A stretch of DNA of 40,000 nucleotides, from assembly GCA_030674155.1 (NCBI GenBank), contig CM060342.1, positions 16,489,938 to 16,529,937 on the forward strand, in the 5' to 3' direction. The DNA comes from Stramonita haemastoma (taxonomy: Eukaryota > Mollusca > Gastropoda > Neogastropoda > Muricidae). This document shows, piece after piece, positions 16,331 through 29,247 of this stretch. A model generated the notes under the pieces. The model ran no database searches. It saw nothing but the letters and a program-made list of their open reading frames with translations, and was not told the DNA's origin. The position numbers and the translations under genes were made by a program. The first letter of the stretch is position 1. Each line of letters opens with the position of its first letter.

Positions 16331-19300
16331 AGCTTGAGAAATATCACAGTTAGCATCACAGTTAGCATGGCAAAAAGTACACACACATATGCACACTGTT
16401 CAGTTAGTATGGCAAAACACACACACACACACACACACAGTTGCTTGTGTGTGTGTAAATGTGGGGAATCCACCCACGCTTACAAAATTTGTCCAAAAAC
16501 TAGAAGCCACTCTCCATTAAACTCTCCATGTAGGTGATGTGAGTTATAGAGATCATAAACTTATGATCAAAACATTCTCTAACCTGCGCACTTCCTTAAC
16601 CAACCCTTAGCATTGCAGAAATCCCAATGTGCCAACCCTTTTCTCTACAAAAATACAAATTTTATGCACTGGTTGGAGAAAAAAAAATCGCAAAATTAAA
16701 AAGTGAAGACTTGTATTTTAGTATGTCACAGTTTTTGCCTTGGAGGCAAGAACCCAGCCATTCATGTTACAAAAATGCAATAACCACTTCAGGAAGTTAG
16801 TTCTCATCTTTTTTTTTTTTTCCCTTCAGTCTTATAAATAAATTTTTGAATTTCCAAAGGAGTCAAATATTCATTTTGAAGAAAAGAGAGAGCAGAGGAA
16901 AGGGTGGGGGGGTGGGGGGGTGGGAAGATATCAAGCTGTGTTCTCACAAGTCAACGCTCATTTACACAGCTGCCATGCTCAGATCTGCTTCACCTTGGTT
17001 TTAGGGGCCAAAGTCTCACCACCCATCATTAACCTGAGAGAGAGAGAGAGAGACACACACACACAGACAGAGAGAGAGAGAGAAGTGTAAAGATAAATAT
17101 TTGGACAAGGAAATAGGCACTATAGGATCTACGCTGCTAGACAGCAACTACATGACACCCCCAACCCTTCCTGGGGGAAAAACCCCTACACTTAAAATGA
17201 TGCGCAGGTGTGTAAATATATGGGCAGGTGAGAAAAAATGTATACGCAAATGTTATTTTGTATGTGTGTGAGTATGTGTAATCGATGTTCAAATTTGTGC
17301 TTAGAAACCAGGACTAAATAATGACATCTCCCCCCCACCCCCCCCCCCCACCCCCTGCCCCCCCAACACACACCCAAAAAAAAAGTAATCACTATGTGGA
17401 AGATCATACACCAGAAACGCATTTGGCATGTTGAGAAGGATAACAAAAGTCATGCAATAAATAATGTTTGTCCTTTCAACAACAGCAAAAACAATTTATC
17501 CTTTATGGTAACTTTTGCCATCATTCATTCTTCCCCCTGTATCCCCACTACACCCCCCCCCTCTCCCCAACATGCATGTGTGCATTCATACATACCTCAC
17601 AAACTGTGGGGTTGGGGGGGGGGGGGGAATCACACTGGTTGCAAAAAAAAAAAATTCTTACCTAACCCTCTGCATGCCAAGCCAAATTACACCACAGACA
17701 AAACTAATCTTTGAAATAAATCTTGAAAGAATGCTATGGTTGTGAAGTATTTGGGACTCATGATGATGATGATGATGATGTTTTTTTAAGGTATCTTGAA
17801 AACCAACCCATTCTTCACTCAACTTCATTGGCACATTTCCACGTAACGCAATACAGTGAGCCGTTACAGGTCAAGTGCGAGGTCAGGGGTGACGAAAATA
17901 GCGTGGTCTATTCATTACACAGGCACTACTACAGAAATTTCACACCTCCAGACAACTTTGACCTATGGACAACACAGGCTTACGATACTGTCAAAACTTT
18001 CATCTTTGCATAGGCAGGGTTACCTCCTCCGTCCACAAATATTTGCTTGGAAAAGTTTCTGTACATATATATGCATGGGGGGCAACTGCTATCTATGGGG
18101 CCCTGAAAGGGTTAATGTTTCAGAACAAAAAACTGCTTTAAGAGTAGTGGTGGATAACTTTAAAAATAGGATGTTTTCGCTATTTGAAATCATATTTGCT
18201 GTTCTTCTTACTACATATTGATCATGCAAGTTCTTGAAGCATATGCACAAACCTCAAAAAAAATCCGTTTTTGGCCTCGTTTGCCTTGGAAATGCTTCCT
18301 CATTGAATGTAAGAAAATCGGATCATTAACACACAATTTCAATACAATGTGTAGAAAATCAGGTTTTGAACACATACATTTCATTCACAATTTATTTAAA
18401 AAAAAAAAAAAAAAAATTCAAGTCATAAACAAATAGTTTTGATCATAATCATCATGTGTTAAATCTGAAAGTATTGATTATTTGTGGAGAGAGAAACAGA
18501 CAATTTATTAACAAAATGTGTGAACAGGGTGTGGTAATTAACAACTATTCTGTCTCAAATGTGCCCTCCCCTTTATCATTTTTTTTTTTTTTTTACATTT
18601 TGAATATGGATTTCTCGACACACTTGCTTTGAAGGCATAGTGGACAGATAGCTTTAAATCCTGAAAGCTTTGTGGATAGATAATTGCAATCGTGTCATCA
18701 GAAAAGCATGGTACACAACACACTGAGTGATATGTTATACCCAAAGTCATGAATGACTACCTGAAATGAGTGATATACTTATAGTAGTGGACATAGCAAG
18801 GGAAAATAGAAATGTGAAAATGTGTTTCTTGTGTTCTGATGTAAAGCTTTGAAAGATGTTGTGAAGTAGTAGACGAATGCAGTATAGTCTTTTTTTTTTT
18901 TTTTTAATAAAAATATTCGTATGATGTTGAGGTACTTACAAAATGTCTGTATAGAATAACAGGGCAGAAAACAATGCAAGTGGCCACGAAAACTGCTTTG
19001 ACAGATGGTGACAGGTCTTCAATACCATTTTTCACAAATAAGCTTATGGATATGAACTGCAAATATCATCGTTTTCAAATGTTTGATCATTGTTTTCATG
19101 CGCCACATCACAAAAAGTTCTTTTAGTTTCAAACTGAACAAAAGAGTATATATACATATGCATTAGGTAATATTGAAATAATGACACAGTAAACAGCAAA
19201 TATTTCTGTACAACGTCATAATTTTAGTTTTTTTATTTCTTTTTTTTTTCTGGTCATGTAAACGTACATTTGTATCACATGTGTAGAGCTCCTGTCATCA

Positions 19301-19560
19301 TCTTCTACACATTCTCACTCTCTGGGAATACACCCACCTCCCCCTCCTCATCCCCCAAGTCATTCAAATCAAAAGAAGTGGACAGGTTTCGGTTTTTATT
19401 TGGTGCTGTTTGTTCATTATTTGTACTTCTTGTCTAATCCGTAACTGAAAGAATATAATGGACTTGTTTTATTTGAAGACAAATAGTTGGGGTGATAACC
19501 AAATCGTTTTTCTTCAACCCTCTGTTCCACAATAAAATCATAAAACAAAAAAACAAATCC
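16331..19560. other. AT-rich spacer with simple repeats
   Basis: No exon is supported. It contains a CA run near 16415-16439, a GA/CA block at 17039-17085, C-rich runs at 17331-17375 and 17552-17570, a G-run at about 17616-17628, and several poly-A/T tracts. An AATAAA at about 19532 is followed after about 50 bases by a long GT run, the layout of a polyadenylation site, but no transcript is proven. Confidence 0.4.
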
Positions 19561-19580
19561 CCTTGGTGGTGGTTTTTCTG

Positions 19581-19583
<3 letters not shown>

Positions 19584-19635
<52 letters not shown>

Positions 19636-19692
19636 TTTGTGTGTGTGTGCCTTTGTGTGTGTGTGTGTGTGTGTCGGTGCGTGCGTGCGTGT
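19584..19692. repeat. (GT)n microsatellite
   Basis: GT run of about 90 bases with two interruptions, ending in GTGC repeats. Confidence 0.95.
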
Positions 19693-19699
19693 TTAACAA

Positions 19700-20500
19700 T
19701 AACAATAATGGTTAATTGAAGGCTGTATTATATTTATATATTCCCTTTTGTTCATCAGATGGACAGCTCAGTCTCCACAACAAAGGCAGCTACAGTACAC
19801 TGCAGGTCCTACAGTCTCTACAGAGCTTCTTGACCACTGGGGTGATAGGGGTCAGTCAGGCCAGATCCTCTTTCACAGTGCCTCATGTAGCGGGCAGGGC
19901 TGTATACAGCACATGTTCTGTTGTCTGACTGCCAGTCTTGCTAAGGCTCTGCTGTGTGGGGCCTAAGTTTTATGTCTATATGGCAATTCAGGCAGTTGTG
20001 GCCTGCCCTCGGCTCAAATATACAGACTTGCTCCCGTCACATCACCAGGCAATATATATCAAACAGCTGCTTATTATTAGAAATAAAGGAACCATTACAA
20101 TAGGTACATGGTTTTAAAAAAAAGCGATATAACAATATAAGCACATTAACTCACTTACCCTCTTTCCCCCACAATTTTAACAAATATGAGCTGCTAGATG
20201 TTACAAGTCCACTATTACCAATCTGGATAAAGCTGTGAAATGTTACTCACATAGTTCACGTCGTCACAGAGAAGAACATTCAACAACAAAAAAAGCTTTA
20301 AAAAAAAACAAAAACATCTTGCCAGGACCAGATGTGAATGTTAGTTTTCTAAAATAGTTGGCAAGAGAAAGTAGTAATAAATGCAATGTAGATAATTATT
20401 TCTTCTCTACACAAAGCAACTGGCCAATACAATCAACCATACTGTTTATAACCCCGCCGGCCACAGAGGCCATATCAAGGCTTTCACCCTGTACAGAATT
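19700..20500. other. Unassigned spacer
   Basis: The 19750-20040 part is less AT-rich and follows an acceptor-like TTTTGTTCATCAG, but the frames end quickly and match nothing I recognise. A short dispersed word (TGTTTATAACCCCGCCGGCC) at about 20440 recurs near 32715 and 37668. Confidence 0.3.
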
Positions 20501-20504
20501 CAAG

Positions 20505-20715
20505 CTTTGTCCTTTCTCCTCTCAACACCCTACAGATTAAAACATCAACCTTTGTCCTTTCTCCTCTCAACACCCTACAGATTAAAACATCACCCTTTGT
20601 CCTTTCTCCTCTCAACACCCTACAGATTAAAACATCAACCTTTGTCCTTTCTCCTCTCAACACCCTACAGATTAAAACATCAACCTTTGTCCTTTCTCCT
20701 CTCAACACCCTACCT
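20505..20715. repeat. 45-bp minisatellite, about 4.7 copies
   Basis: The 45-base unit starts CTTTGTCCTTTCTCCTCTCA and repeats from 20505, 20550, 20595, 20640 and 20685. The copies are nearly identical, with a single C/A difference in one unit. Because 45 is divisible by three, open repeat-peptide frames run through both strands; I do not regard them as coding. Confidence 0.95.
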
Positions 20716-21007
20716 AGCCAAGCATAAGGGTCACACCATGACAGCCACGGTGTAGAAGAAGAACCACATTAATGATGCTAGAAATGAGAGTGACCAAACT
20801 GACATTTGAAACCCGAAATCCCAGAAGACAGAATGCAGCTACCTAAATGGTGGGCAAAAACGGTCACATACGCAAAAATCTCCCCATTGGTGAAGCTCAG
20901 AGCTGTAACTGAGGATGGGGAAAAAACACAGCTCAATAATAATTTTCTTTTATTTTTTAAATATAATTTTCATTCTTTTTATTAAACCCCACCCTATACG
21001 ACATGAT

Positions 21008-21264
21008 GCTGCCGCTGTAGTCTAGTGGTTGGGGCGTTGGACTCGTAATCTAAAGGTTGCGGGTTTGATCCCAGCTTTTGGCTATGGCGTTGTGCCCTTG
21101 GAAAAGGCACTTTACGGCTATTTTCTCACCCCACCCAGGTGTAAAAGGGGTACCAACCTTGTGTTGGGGGGTTAACCCTGTGATAGAGTGGCGTCCTATC
21201 CAGGGGGGAACCCAGATAAGCACCGGCCTGATGAGCCTTAGGCTCAGGACAGACTTTAACTTAA
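21008..21264 (+). mobile_element. tRNA-derived SINE family C, with perfect 14-bp target duplication
   Basis: The tRNA-like head carries the A-box GTCTAGTGGTTGGGGCG. Its anticodon stem-loop TTGGA-CTCGTAA-TCTAA has five pairs and a CGT anticodon (threonine type). The B-box is GGTTTGATCCC. The body runs to GACAGACTTTAACTT. The 14 bases CTATACGACATGAT flank it exactly at 20994-21007 and 21265-21278. Compared with the 30.7 kb copy it lacks about 36 internal bases. Confidence 0.92.
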
Positions 21265-22590
21265 CTATACGACATGATACTCATATCAGACAGAAAATGC
21301 CCCATTCGTTTCAACATTTGAAAAGATGATGGTGGAACATCACAGAAAAAAGCAAGGTCTATTTCTCAGTACTTTACAATGACTTGCTCCACGTCTCTGG
21401 CCCACTTCAAAAACCTTGTCGAGGGATGGAGCAGCCCAGTGGTTAGAGTGTTGCACTTGTGATCTGTGTGCTGATAGGAATGGATTGACAAAGTTGGTTT
21501 TTTTTTTAACGCATGCACACAGGAGTTTTCTATAGACAACCCTTCCCTAAGTCAGAATGTGATTGTCGTAATGGAGGGGGGGGGGAGCAAAAACAATGGG
21601 GGGGGGGGGGGGGCGGGGCAAAAACAATCAACATGCAGAAAATCTCACCACTGGTCAACTTAACACCTCTAGCCAAGGATTAAAATAAAATTATACGAAT
21701 GACTGGATCAACCAGAAAAAAAGAAGAAAAAGATTTCACACCAAAGGTATGGTAGGAAAAGGAAGGGGTTGTTTCATTCCTCGGATAGAGCTCTGAGATT
21801 CACCAATGCTGAAATTTTGCAGTTGCGACTGTTTTTTACCCACCACTAAGGTGGCCACATTCTGACTTCCAGGAAATAAATCTGTTTAAAACCTTCAGTT
21901 GGTCTGCACACTGCATGACAGCAAAAAAAAACCTCAAAGCACTTGCACATCCTTGCAAAACATCTTTGTTCTAGTTTTTTAAAAAACCAACCTTTTTTAA
22001 TCAAACTTTTAACAATACCTAAACTTTCGACACATATTACTGACCTGACAGTAAACCTGAGCTTTGACATAACAATCATATAAAAATGAAAAAAAATCCT
22101 CAGAAGGTAAGAGTGTGGATGCCTATATCGCGAAGTACTCAAAAAAACACTGTACATGCAAACTTCTCACCCAACAAATGTAAAAATGTGGTTTTTGTAT
22201 ACAAGACAGACTGATGATGTAATCATTTTTATTTAAACAAAAACAAAAAAAAATCATTCCGTGGCCCAGCAGTGAACCCACTAAGTCTTAGAAACAAAAG
22301 ATTCAGAGTTCAAAGCTGGACCAGATTTTTCTTCCCAATCCACAATCTTGTTGTTTATAGCCTGCACCTTGACTGGTGGTCTGGGTGTTTTGTCTTTCAC
22401 AAGAGAAATAATACACAGAGAACCGGTATTCTACATGCAAAAGAATTAAATTTGATGCACGTTAAACAACCCTCGGCAACATGAGGTGTTTATTGCAAAA
22501 ATCACTCGTGAGTTTTCCTCAAGGCAGCAAGCACCCTACATTTCACATGTAGAAATCTTGTGTCTGATTTAGCACATAGTTTAATTACAA
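21265..22590. other. Spacer with old repeat pieces
   Basis: It contains a partial tRNA-like head at about 21430-21465, G-runs at 21577-21615, a decayed repeat at 21785-21880 and a relative of the CAA-tailed SINE at about 22090-22150. No gene is visible. Confidence 0.45.
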
Positions 22591-22595
22591 CTTAA

Positions 22596-22825
22596 TCATA
22601 CAATGTTGATGGTAATAAGATACAATGCATAATATCATCACAATTCATCAATCAAAGTTCACGATACTGTAATACAATACATAATCACAATTCACTAATT
22701 TTAATCGCAATTTTATCATACAAAGTTGACAGTCACATGATATAATAGCCTACATAATATAATCACAATTCATCAATTTAAGTTCATGATACTATAATAC
22801 AATACATAATCACAATTTATCAAGC
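22596..22825. repeat. 120-bp direct tandem duplication
   Basis: Unit 1 starts at 22596 and unit 2 at 22716, both with TCATACAA. They share TCACAATTCATCAAT and GTAATACAATACATAATCAC (or a close variant). The two units differ at several positions, so the duplication is not recent. Confidence 0.8.
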
Positions 22826-23319
22826 AAAGGAAACTTCCTGATAATGTACAGTATTCCTGATTTTAAAAGAAATACCAGCACACAAAAAGATCCATTCTCC
22901 TAACATAACAAAATCATTTTTCACACAGACTCCATAAATGCATCATGTACCCAATTCTCCCGACACAAAATAATCATTTATACCATCATATAAAACAATT
23001 TCAAAAGAATAATAAAAAAAATGTTTTAAAAACGTTCCATCATCTGATATACAGAACTGATATTGAACAACAGCACAAAAAAATATTGCCAAAAATATCT
23101 ATTTTAACCCTTTTGCATAATATATATTATGGCCACTTCTGGCCAGCAGGAAGTTATCTCTATGATCAATTCGGCCAAATCCCCCCCCCCCCCGCCCCCC
23201 CCCCTGGTTATAAAACAAGCTTTGCTCACAGTCTGAAAAAAAAGTACAAATAATTTTTTTTTTAAACCCACTCACAGTGTGTTGCTTCCTCCACCCTTGG
23301 TATGGTGTGATAGTCATTA

Positions 23320-23440
23320 TGGTACAATACCTGTCTAAAAAGGTAGATTTTTATGATAAATGTACAAAAACTTTGGAATGGTACAATGCCTGTCTAAAAA
23401 GGTAGATTTTTTATGATAAATGTACCCAAACTTTGGACTA
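23320..23440. repeat. 59-bp direct tandem duplication
   Basis: Two near-identical units begin TGGTACAAT and contain CCTGTCTAAAAAGGTAGA and ATGATAAATGTAC. They differ only by single-base changes and one T. Confidence 0.9.
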
Positions 23441-23551
23441 CAAACAAGATTTTTTTTCAGCCACATATGAATGCCAGAGAGTTCAAGACCATTCTCATGA
23501 TATCATATAACATGACCAAAAAATCAGCAGCAGTAGCTCTCACAAGCAAAA

Positions 23552-23745
23552 TCCTCTGAAGTCTGAGTATGGCTGCCTACATGGCGAGGTATTCAAAAAC
23601 AGCCATACACACAAACTTCTCATCCAGTGTGAACTTACAGTCTCACAGTGATTCCCAGGTGGTATGAATGAGACCCAGTACATATTCTGGGTGACCCCCA
23701 GGGTGTTAAGCTGGGGAATGCCTAACAGTAACAACAGTAATAAAA
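23552..23745 (+). mobile_element. CAA-tailed SINE-like element, plus orientation
   Basis: It starts CTCTGAAGTCTGAGTATGGC, continues CAGTGATTCCCAGGTGG and GTGTTAAGCTGGGGAA, and ends in an AAC-rich tail. It is the reverse-orientation relative of 28465-28689 and 31310-31493. Confidence 0.8.
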
Positions 23746-23885
23746 ATCAGAGGCAGTATATATATACAATAAAACTCCAAATGATTCTTGCAACCTGCTA
23801 ACAAGTCATGGCACATCATGAAAAAAATTCATGAAATTTTTAACAAACCCTTTCGTGTACAACAGAATGAGAGTTTGTGTATGTG

Positions 23886-23887
<2 letters not shown>

Positions 23888-23961
<74 letters not shown>
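23888..23961. repeat. (GT)n microsatellite
   Basis: Uninterrupted GT run of about 74 bases in the intergenic spacer. Confidence 0.95.
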
Positions 23962-23962
<1 letters not shown>

Positions 23963-24363
23963 CGGCAGTTTACCCTTCCCAAAATCTTACCCTTTAGTTA
24001 GCGCAACGCTGGCTCTGTTATTCTGTGACTGACCCTATCCATTCGGCTACACCGTAAGCGAAATTCCACAGCACAGCAGGCAGGCTGGCTCAGGCTCCCT
24101 ACTATTTCTCTGTAGTTGAGAAACCCAGCTTTCCGATTAATGTGACAAAAGTTTTCATAAAACGTAAACTAGAGTTGCTATGTGAATGTGAAAAAGTGCT
24201 GCGAGTTGCTCAATATGCATGGATTAATCTGTGAAAGAATGGTGCTGTAAAACGATCTGTAAGTAATAAATGCAACATTTTGAAGTTCCTCTTTGTATTA
24301 TTCAGTGTTTGTTGTCTGCTTCTGCTTCGTGTGTAGCTTACTAGGCTAGTATGTGTTGTGTTA

Positions 24364-24436
<73 letters not shown>

Positions 24437-24506
24437 TGTGCATGTGTGTGTGTGTGTGTGTGTGCGTGCGTGCGTGCGCGCGTGCGTGTGTGCGTGTGTT
24501 GTGTGT
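24364..24506. repeat. (GT)n array with GTGC end
   Basis: Long GT run grading into GTGC/GCGC words. Confidence 0.95.
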
Positions 24507-24708
24507 GCGCATACCACGTTCAGTGTAAGAGTGGTTTAGAGATTTTTTGTGATTATCTTCCATCATCTGGTCACTTTTCTATTCATATAATGAAGAACAA
24601 ATTAACAAACAAACAAAACGAAAGAAAGAAAAGAAAGAAAAAAATCTTAGGAAAAGCACATTGCCATAGGTATGTCCTCGTGTCTAAAATTAAATTTCAA
24701 TGACAGCA

Positions 24709-24884
<176 letters not shown>

Positions 24885-25833
24885 TAAAATGTTGAGCTTC
24901 TTTTTGGTTTTGTTGAATAATTACTGCCTTAAATCTTTGTGTTGAAAAGTAATGTTAGTTATATCTTTAAAAGAAAAGTACATAAAGCGATTTACATGTA
25001 CTTTGTGCACTGACACTCAGTAACATAACAGCAACAAAATAAGTAGAATGCATAGACCTTTAGACCTACAGATAGGCTATTTAGTAGACAGCCACATATG
25101 GTAGACATCTGTGTTATATCACATCCCCCTGAAATCAGGCCGTTCCAAGCAGGGCTACGTGCCTTTAGGCCTGTAAGTCTGGTAGGCTACTCTGTAAGGA
25201 ACTATTGACCTTGGTGCAAAAATAGCGCCGTTTGACTGGGACTAAGAGAGACGTTTAGCTATTCTCGCATTGCAAATGTTGACATTGGTGCAACGTGGCT
25301 TTTGACTCTGACACTGGGGGATGAGTGGAGGTGAAAAGTGATGCTGGTTTGTTAAGTTTTTCGGCCTCTGCCTTCTTTTCTCTCCCACTGCCGAACTAAA
25401 AGTGTTAGAATGAGTTGGTGTGGTGTGTGTAAATGTGTGTGTGCGTGTGTGCATGCATGTGTGCATGCGTGTGTGCATGCATGTGTGCATGTGTGTGTGC
25501 ATATGTGTATGCACATATGTGGGAGTGCATGCATGCATGACTGTGCTTTGCACATGTATGCGAATATGTGTGTCAAAATCAGCCAAAATTTTTCCACCTT
25601 GTACAAACCTACACAACATTACAAAAACAACAATACAGCAAAAACTGATAAAAATCAACGCAAACGGTCACACAACCTGCAAAATCACTCCCCATACACC
25701 AAAATCAAAGCAAAAACCTCCATGATCAGACACAACAGAGCAACACAAACGCTCAACACCAGCCACAGACCCTAACGCATGACAACGCAAGGCACTGTTC
25801 CCTCTTTCCTTCTGAGGCGACATTTGGCATAGT
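24885..25833 (-). other. Downstream flank / probable 3' UTR side of the ACAD gene
   Basis: It lies after the stop codon of the minus-strand ACAD gene. It has a GT/GC/GCAT array at 25428-25535 and otherwise looks unique. I could not find a canonical AATAAA on the minus strand close to the stop, so the RNA end is not placed. Confidence 0.4.
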
Positions 25834-25986
25834 TCACAGTTTTCCTTTGGCGATCTTGGCGTACTGTTGTCTGGCCAGCGAGCGCATGTGGACCTCATCG
25901 GGCCCGTCGGCCAAACGCAGCACCCTGGCCCAGGCGTACATCTGCGCCATGGGGAAATCCTGGCTCAATCCCGCCCCACCGTGAGC
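25834..25986 (-). CDS. ACAD10/11 homolog: ACAD terminal exon with stop codon
   Basis: Acceptor ATGGTTGCAG. It encodes [33 protein letters not shown] and a final KIAKGKL before TGA at 25834-25836. It aligns with the C-terminal CGGAGVSQDYPLANMY...LADGPDEVH end of ACAD11. The short basic end does not carry an obvious SKL-type peroxisomal signal. Confidence 0.97.
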   Translation of the reverse strand, partial: AHGGAGLSQDFPMAQMYAWARVLRLADGPDEVHMRSLARQQYAKIAKGKL

Positions 25987-27085
25987 CTGCAACCATGACT
26001 CATGTCGGCTACATAGTGCAAAAAGCAACAGAAAAATTTATGTATCTATTTTTTATTATTCTATACCACTTTATGTCACAGCAGATTTCTCAATGTGAAA
26101 TTCGGGCTGCTCTCTACAGGGAGAGCGTGTTGCCACAAGTGCAGCGCCATTATTTTATTAAAATTTTTTCCTGTCTGCAACTGTATTTGTTTCCCTATAA
26201 GAGTGGCTTTTTTCTACATCATTTTGCCAGGGACAACCCTCTTGTTGGTGTGGGTTCTTTTATGTGTGCTAGATAATGATGTGTAATACATGGGACCTTG
26301 CTTTATTGTCTCCTCCAAAAGACTAGCATCCAGACCACCACTCATGGTCTGATAGATAGGGGAAAAGTTCTGGGCCCAAACGGGATTCGAAACACAGCAC
26401 ACTTCCAACCTGGACGTTTCGCTTTCTAGGCAGGCAAGTTACCTCTAGACCATCGATCCACTCTATGTCACTGTTTTGAGGCATTCTCAATGTTTTCTTT
26501 GACAGAATGTTGCCATTGTCACTTCTAGCAAGAAACAGTACTTACAGCTTAAGTGCACGCACATTTACACACATTTACACACACACATGCATGCGTATGC
26601 ATCTGTTCATGCTTACATTATATATGTTCAAGCATGCCTGCAAAAAAGCGCACACATCTGCATCCAAACGCACACTCACAAACATGCTAAACCTTTAGCA
26701 ACATTTCAGTAATAATTGCATTTTGTACACACACATTCACACTGAATAAAAACATATACTAACACCATGAAGTACTGACTTCAGTACACCCCCCCCCCCC
26801 CCCCAAACACACACACACACAAATCTTGTTCAAGAGGATTTTTCCTCTGGAGTTAGCATCAGTGCCGACCCCACTCCCTCAAAAAGTCCTTCAGATGAGA
26901 CTCTAAACTGAGGTCCTGTGTGTGAGTGCACACAGAACATCTTGTGTACATGTTAAAACCTGTCCCCTTTTTGGAAGAGTAGACCATTGTGTGCAGGTTG
27001 GAATGGATGACGAAATTTACAAAACTGCATACACACAGGGACTGGTTGTAAAAAACAACAACATAAAGTGCTCATTCCATTATCC

Positions 27086-27117
<32 letters not shown>

Positions 27118-27749
27118 AAATAAAACATACATACACACACTCTCCCACAAAAACACACACATATCCCCCCCCCCCCCCCCAACTCACACACCTCCACACC
27201 ATCTCACTCACATAACAACCCCCCACTCCCACCCCCCATTCACAGAAGAAAAATTCCAAACACACAAACATGAAAAAAACACCAAGAAGCCAAATAGAGA
27301 AATACAACAATCCAAATGAACTGCACACACCTGCATGACACGGTCAATGACTTGAAGTGCCATGTTTGGGGCGGCAATCTTGATCATGGCAATCTCTGGA
27401 GCCGCAACCTAGAAATCACAAGACAGAACCACGTGAGTTGCAACTGTTCTGAGTCTTACAGTGGTGAAAAAGAATAGAAACTTTTTTTTGTTGTTCTGTA
27501 TGTGGGGCGGCAATCTTGATCATGGCAATCTCTGGAGCGGCCACCTAGAAATCACAAGATAGGATGAGATTATTAGTTGCAGCTGTTGATTCTTAAGAGT
27601 GGTGAAAACGAATAGGAACTTTTTTTATTTTGTTCTGTATGTGTGTGTGTGTGAAAAGGGAAGGGGGTGGGGGAGAGAAGATCATGGATGAGAGGGTTTA
27701 TAAGAGCGAGCATGTGAGTGAGTGAGTGAGTGAGTGAGTGAGTGAGTGA

Positions 27750-27789
<40 letters not shown>

Positions 27790-27802
27790 TGTGTGTGTGT
27801 GT

Positions 27803-27844
<42 letters not shown>

Positions 27845-27847
27845 TGT

Positions 27848-27904
<57 letters not shown>

Positions 27905-28064
27905 TGTGTGTGTGTTTGTGTGTGTGTATGTGTGTATTTGTGTGAGTGAATGTGTGTGTGTGTGGGTGTGGGTGTGTTGTGTTGTCGCTGTTGTTTAGTT
28001 TCAAGTCTGTTCACACTTGGTGATATTAGGCAATAAATAAAACAATGCAAAGAAAAAACAAAAC

Positions 28065-28119
<55 letters not shown>

Positions 28120-28464
28120 AAAATCAAACTTATGTACCTTGCGTCATGCTGCTCACCCAGGCTATAAAAACCAATCTGGGGGGCGGGATAGCCTAGTGGT
28201 CAGAACATTGTGCTGGCAATTTGACGACCCGGGTTCGATTCCCGGTCGAGGAGATTTTTCTCCTGGAGTTAACATCAGTGCTGACTCCACTCTCCCCCAA
28301 AGTCCTTCGGATGAGACTATAAGCCGAGGCACCATGTGCGAACGCACGCAGAACATCTTGCGCACACGTTAAATCCTGTTCCGCTTTTCATAACAGTAGG
28401 CCATCTTCATTCAATCTCTCGTTCTCTCCCTTCTCTCCCCAGTCTCTCCCCCTCCTCTCCCCAG

Positions 28465-28523
<59 letters not shown>

Positions 28524-29195
28524 CCCCAGCTTAACACTCTGAGGGGTCATCCGGAATGTGTTCTCTGACTCACTAATCCCACCTGGGAATCCCTGTGAGA
28601 TTGAAATTGCACACTGCGTGAGAAGTTTGCGTGTATGACTATTTTCAAGTACCTTGCCATACAGGCAGCCATACTCCGACTTCAGAGGATTTATTCTCCT
28701 TTGAAGGAGAGTGCAAGTTGTTCTGTTAAGAGCTTGTCATGGCTGAAGGCAATCTCAACACAACATTTTACAACATCACAACATTTTAGTGTAGTCCTTG
28801 GCAATGAGCTGACATCAATAACTGACACAGCTTTTGGCCTGAGCCATCCTCTCCCTAGTCTCTCCCCCACCTTGTTGCCATACAGGTCCATCATGTGGGC
28901 AGCCTTGAGGACCAGCAGCCGCGTCTGTTCAATCTCCAGACGGGAGCGAGCCACGTCTGCCTGGATGGTGCCCTGGGCCGCCAGAGGCTTGCCAAATGCC
29001 TGTCGCGACATGGTCTGAACATGGAAAAGAGAAGAGGAGGAGGGTTTAGAATAGTGGGGTTGTTGGGGTAGGGTTGGGGGGGGGGGGGGGGGGGGATTTA
29101 GTGTGGGGGTGTGGGGGGGTGGGGGTGTTGGTGTGTGTGTGTGGGGGGTTGTGTGTGTGTGTGTGTGGGTGGGGGGTGGGTGTGTGTGTGTGTGT

Positions 29196-29247
<52 letters not shown>

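Noticed and set aside
19748..19966. Possible exon after an acceptor-like TTCATCAG
   Set aside because: The frames stop within about 60 codons, no donor or homology is recognised, and neighbouring DNA is spacer-like.
20505..20715. Repeat array considered as CRISPR
   Set aside because: Repeats are contiguous 45-mers without unique spacers, and the window is animal nuclear DNA. The 11.05 kb array was rejected for similar reasons.
26062..26476. TATGTCAC-containing words on both sides of the family B SINE as a target duplication
   Set aside because: The left copy is part of the conserved SINE tail found in other copies, so it cannot be counted as a duplication.
28183..28250. Possible tRNA gene with good T-arm
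   Set aside because: The acceptor and D-arms do not close and a family A SINE body follows; it is a SINE head. The same reasoning applies at 7810, 21011, 30674, 26440 and 39480.
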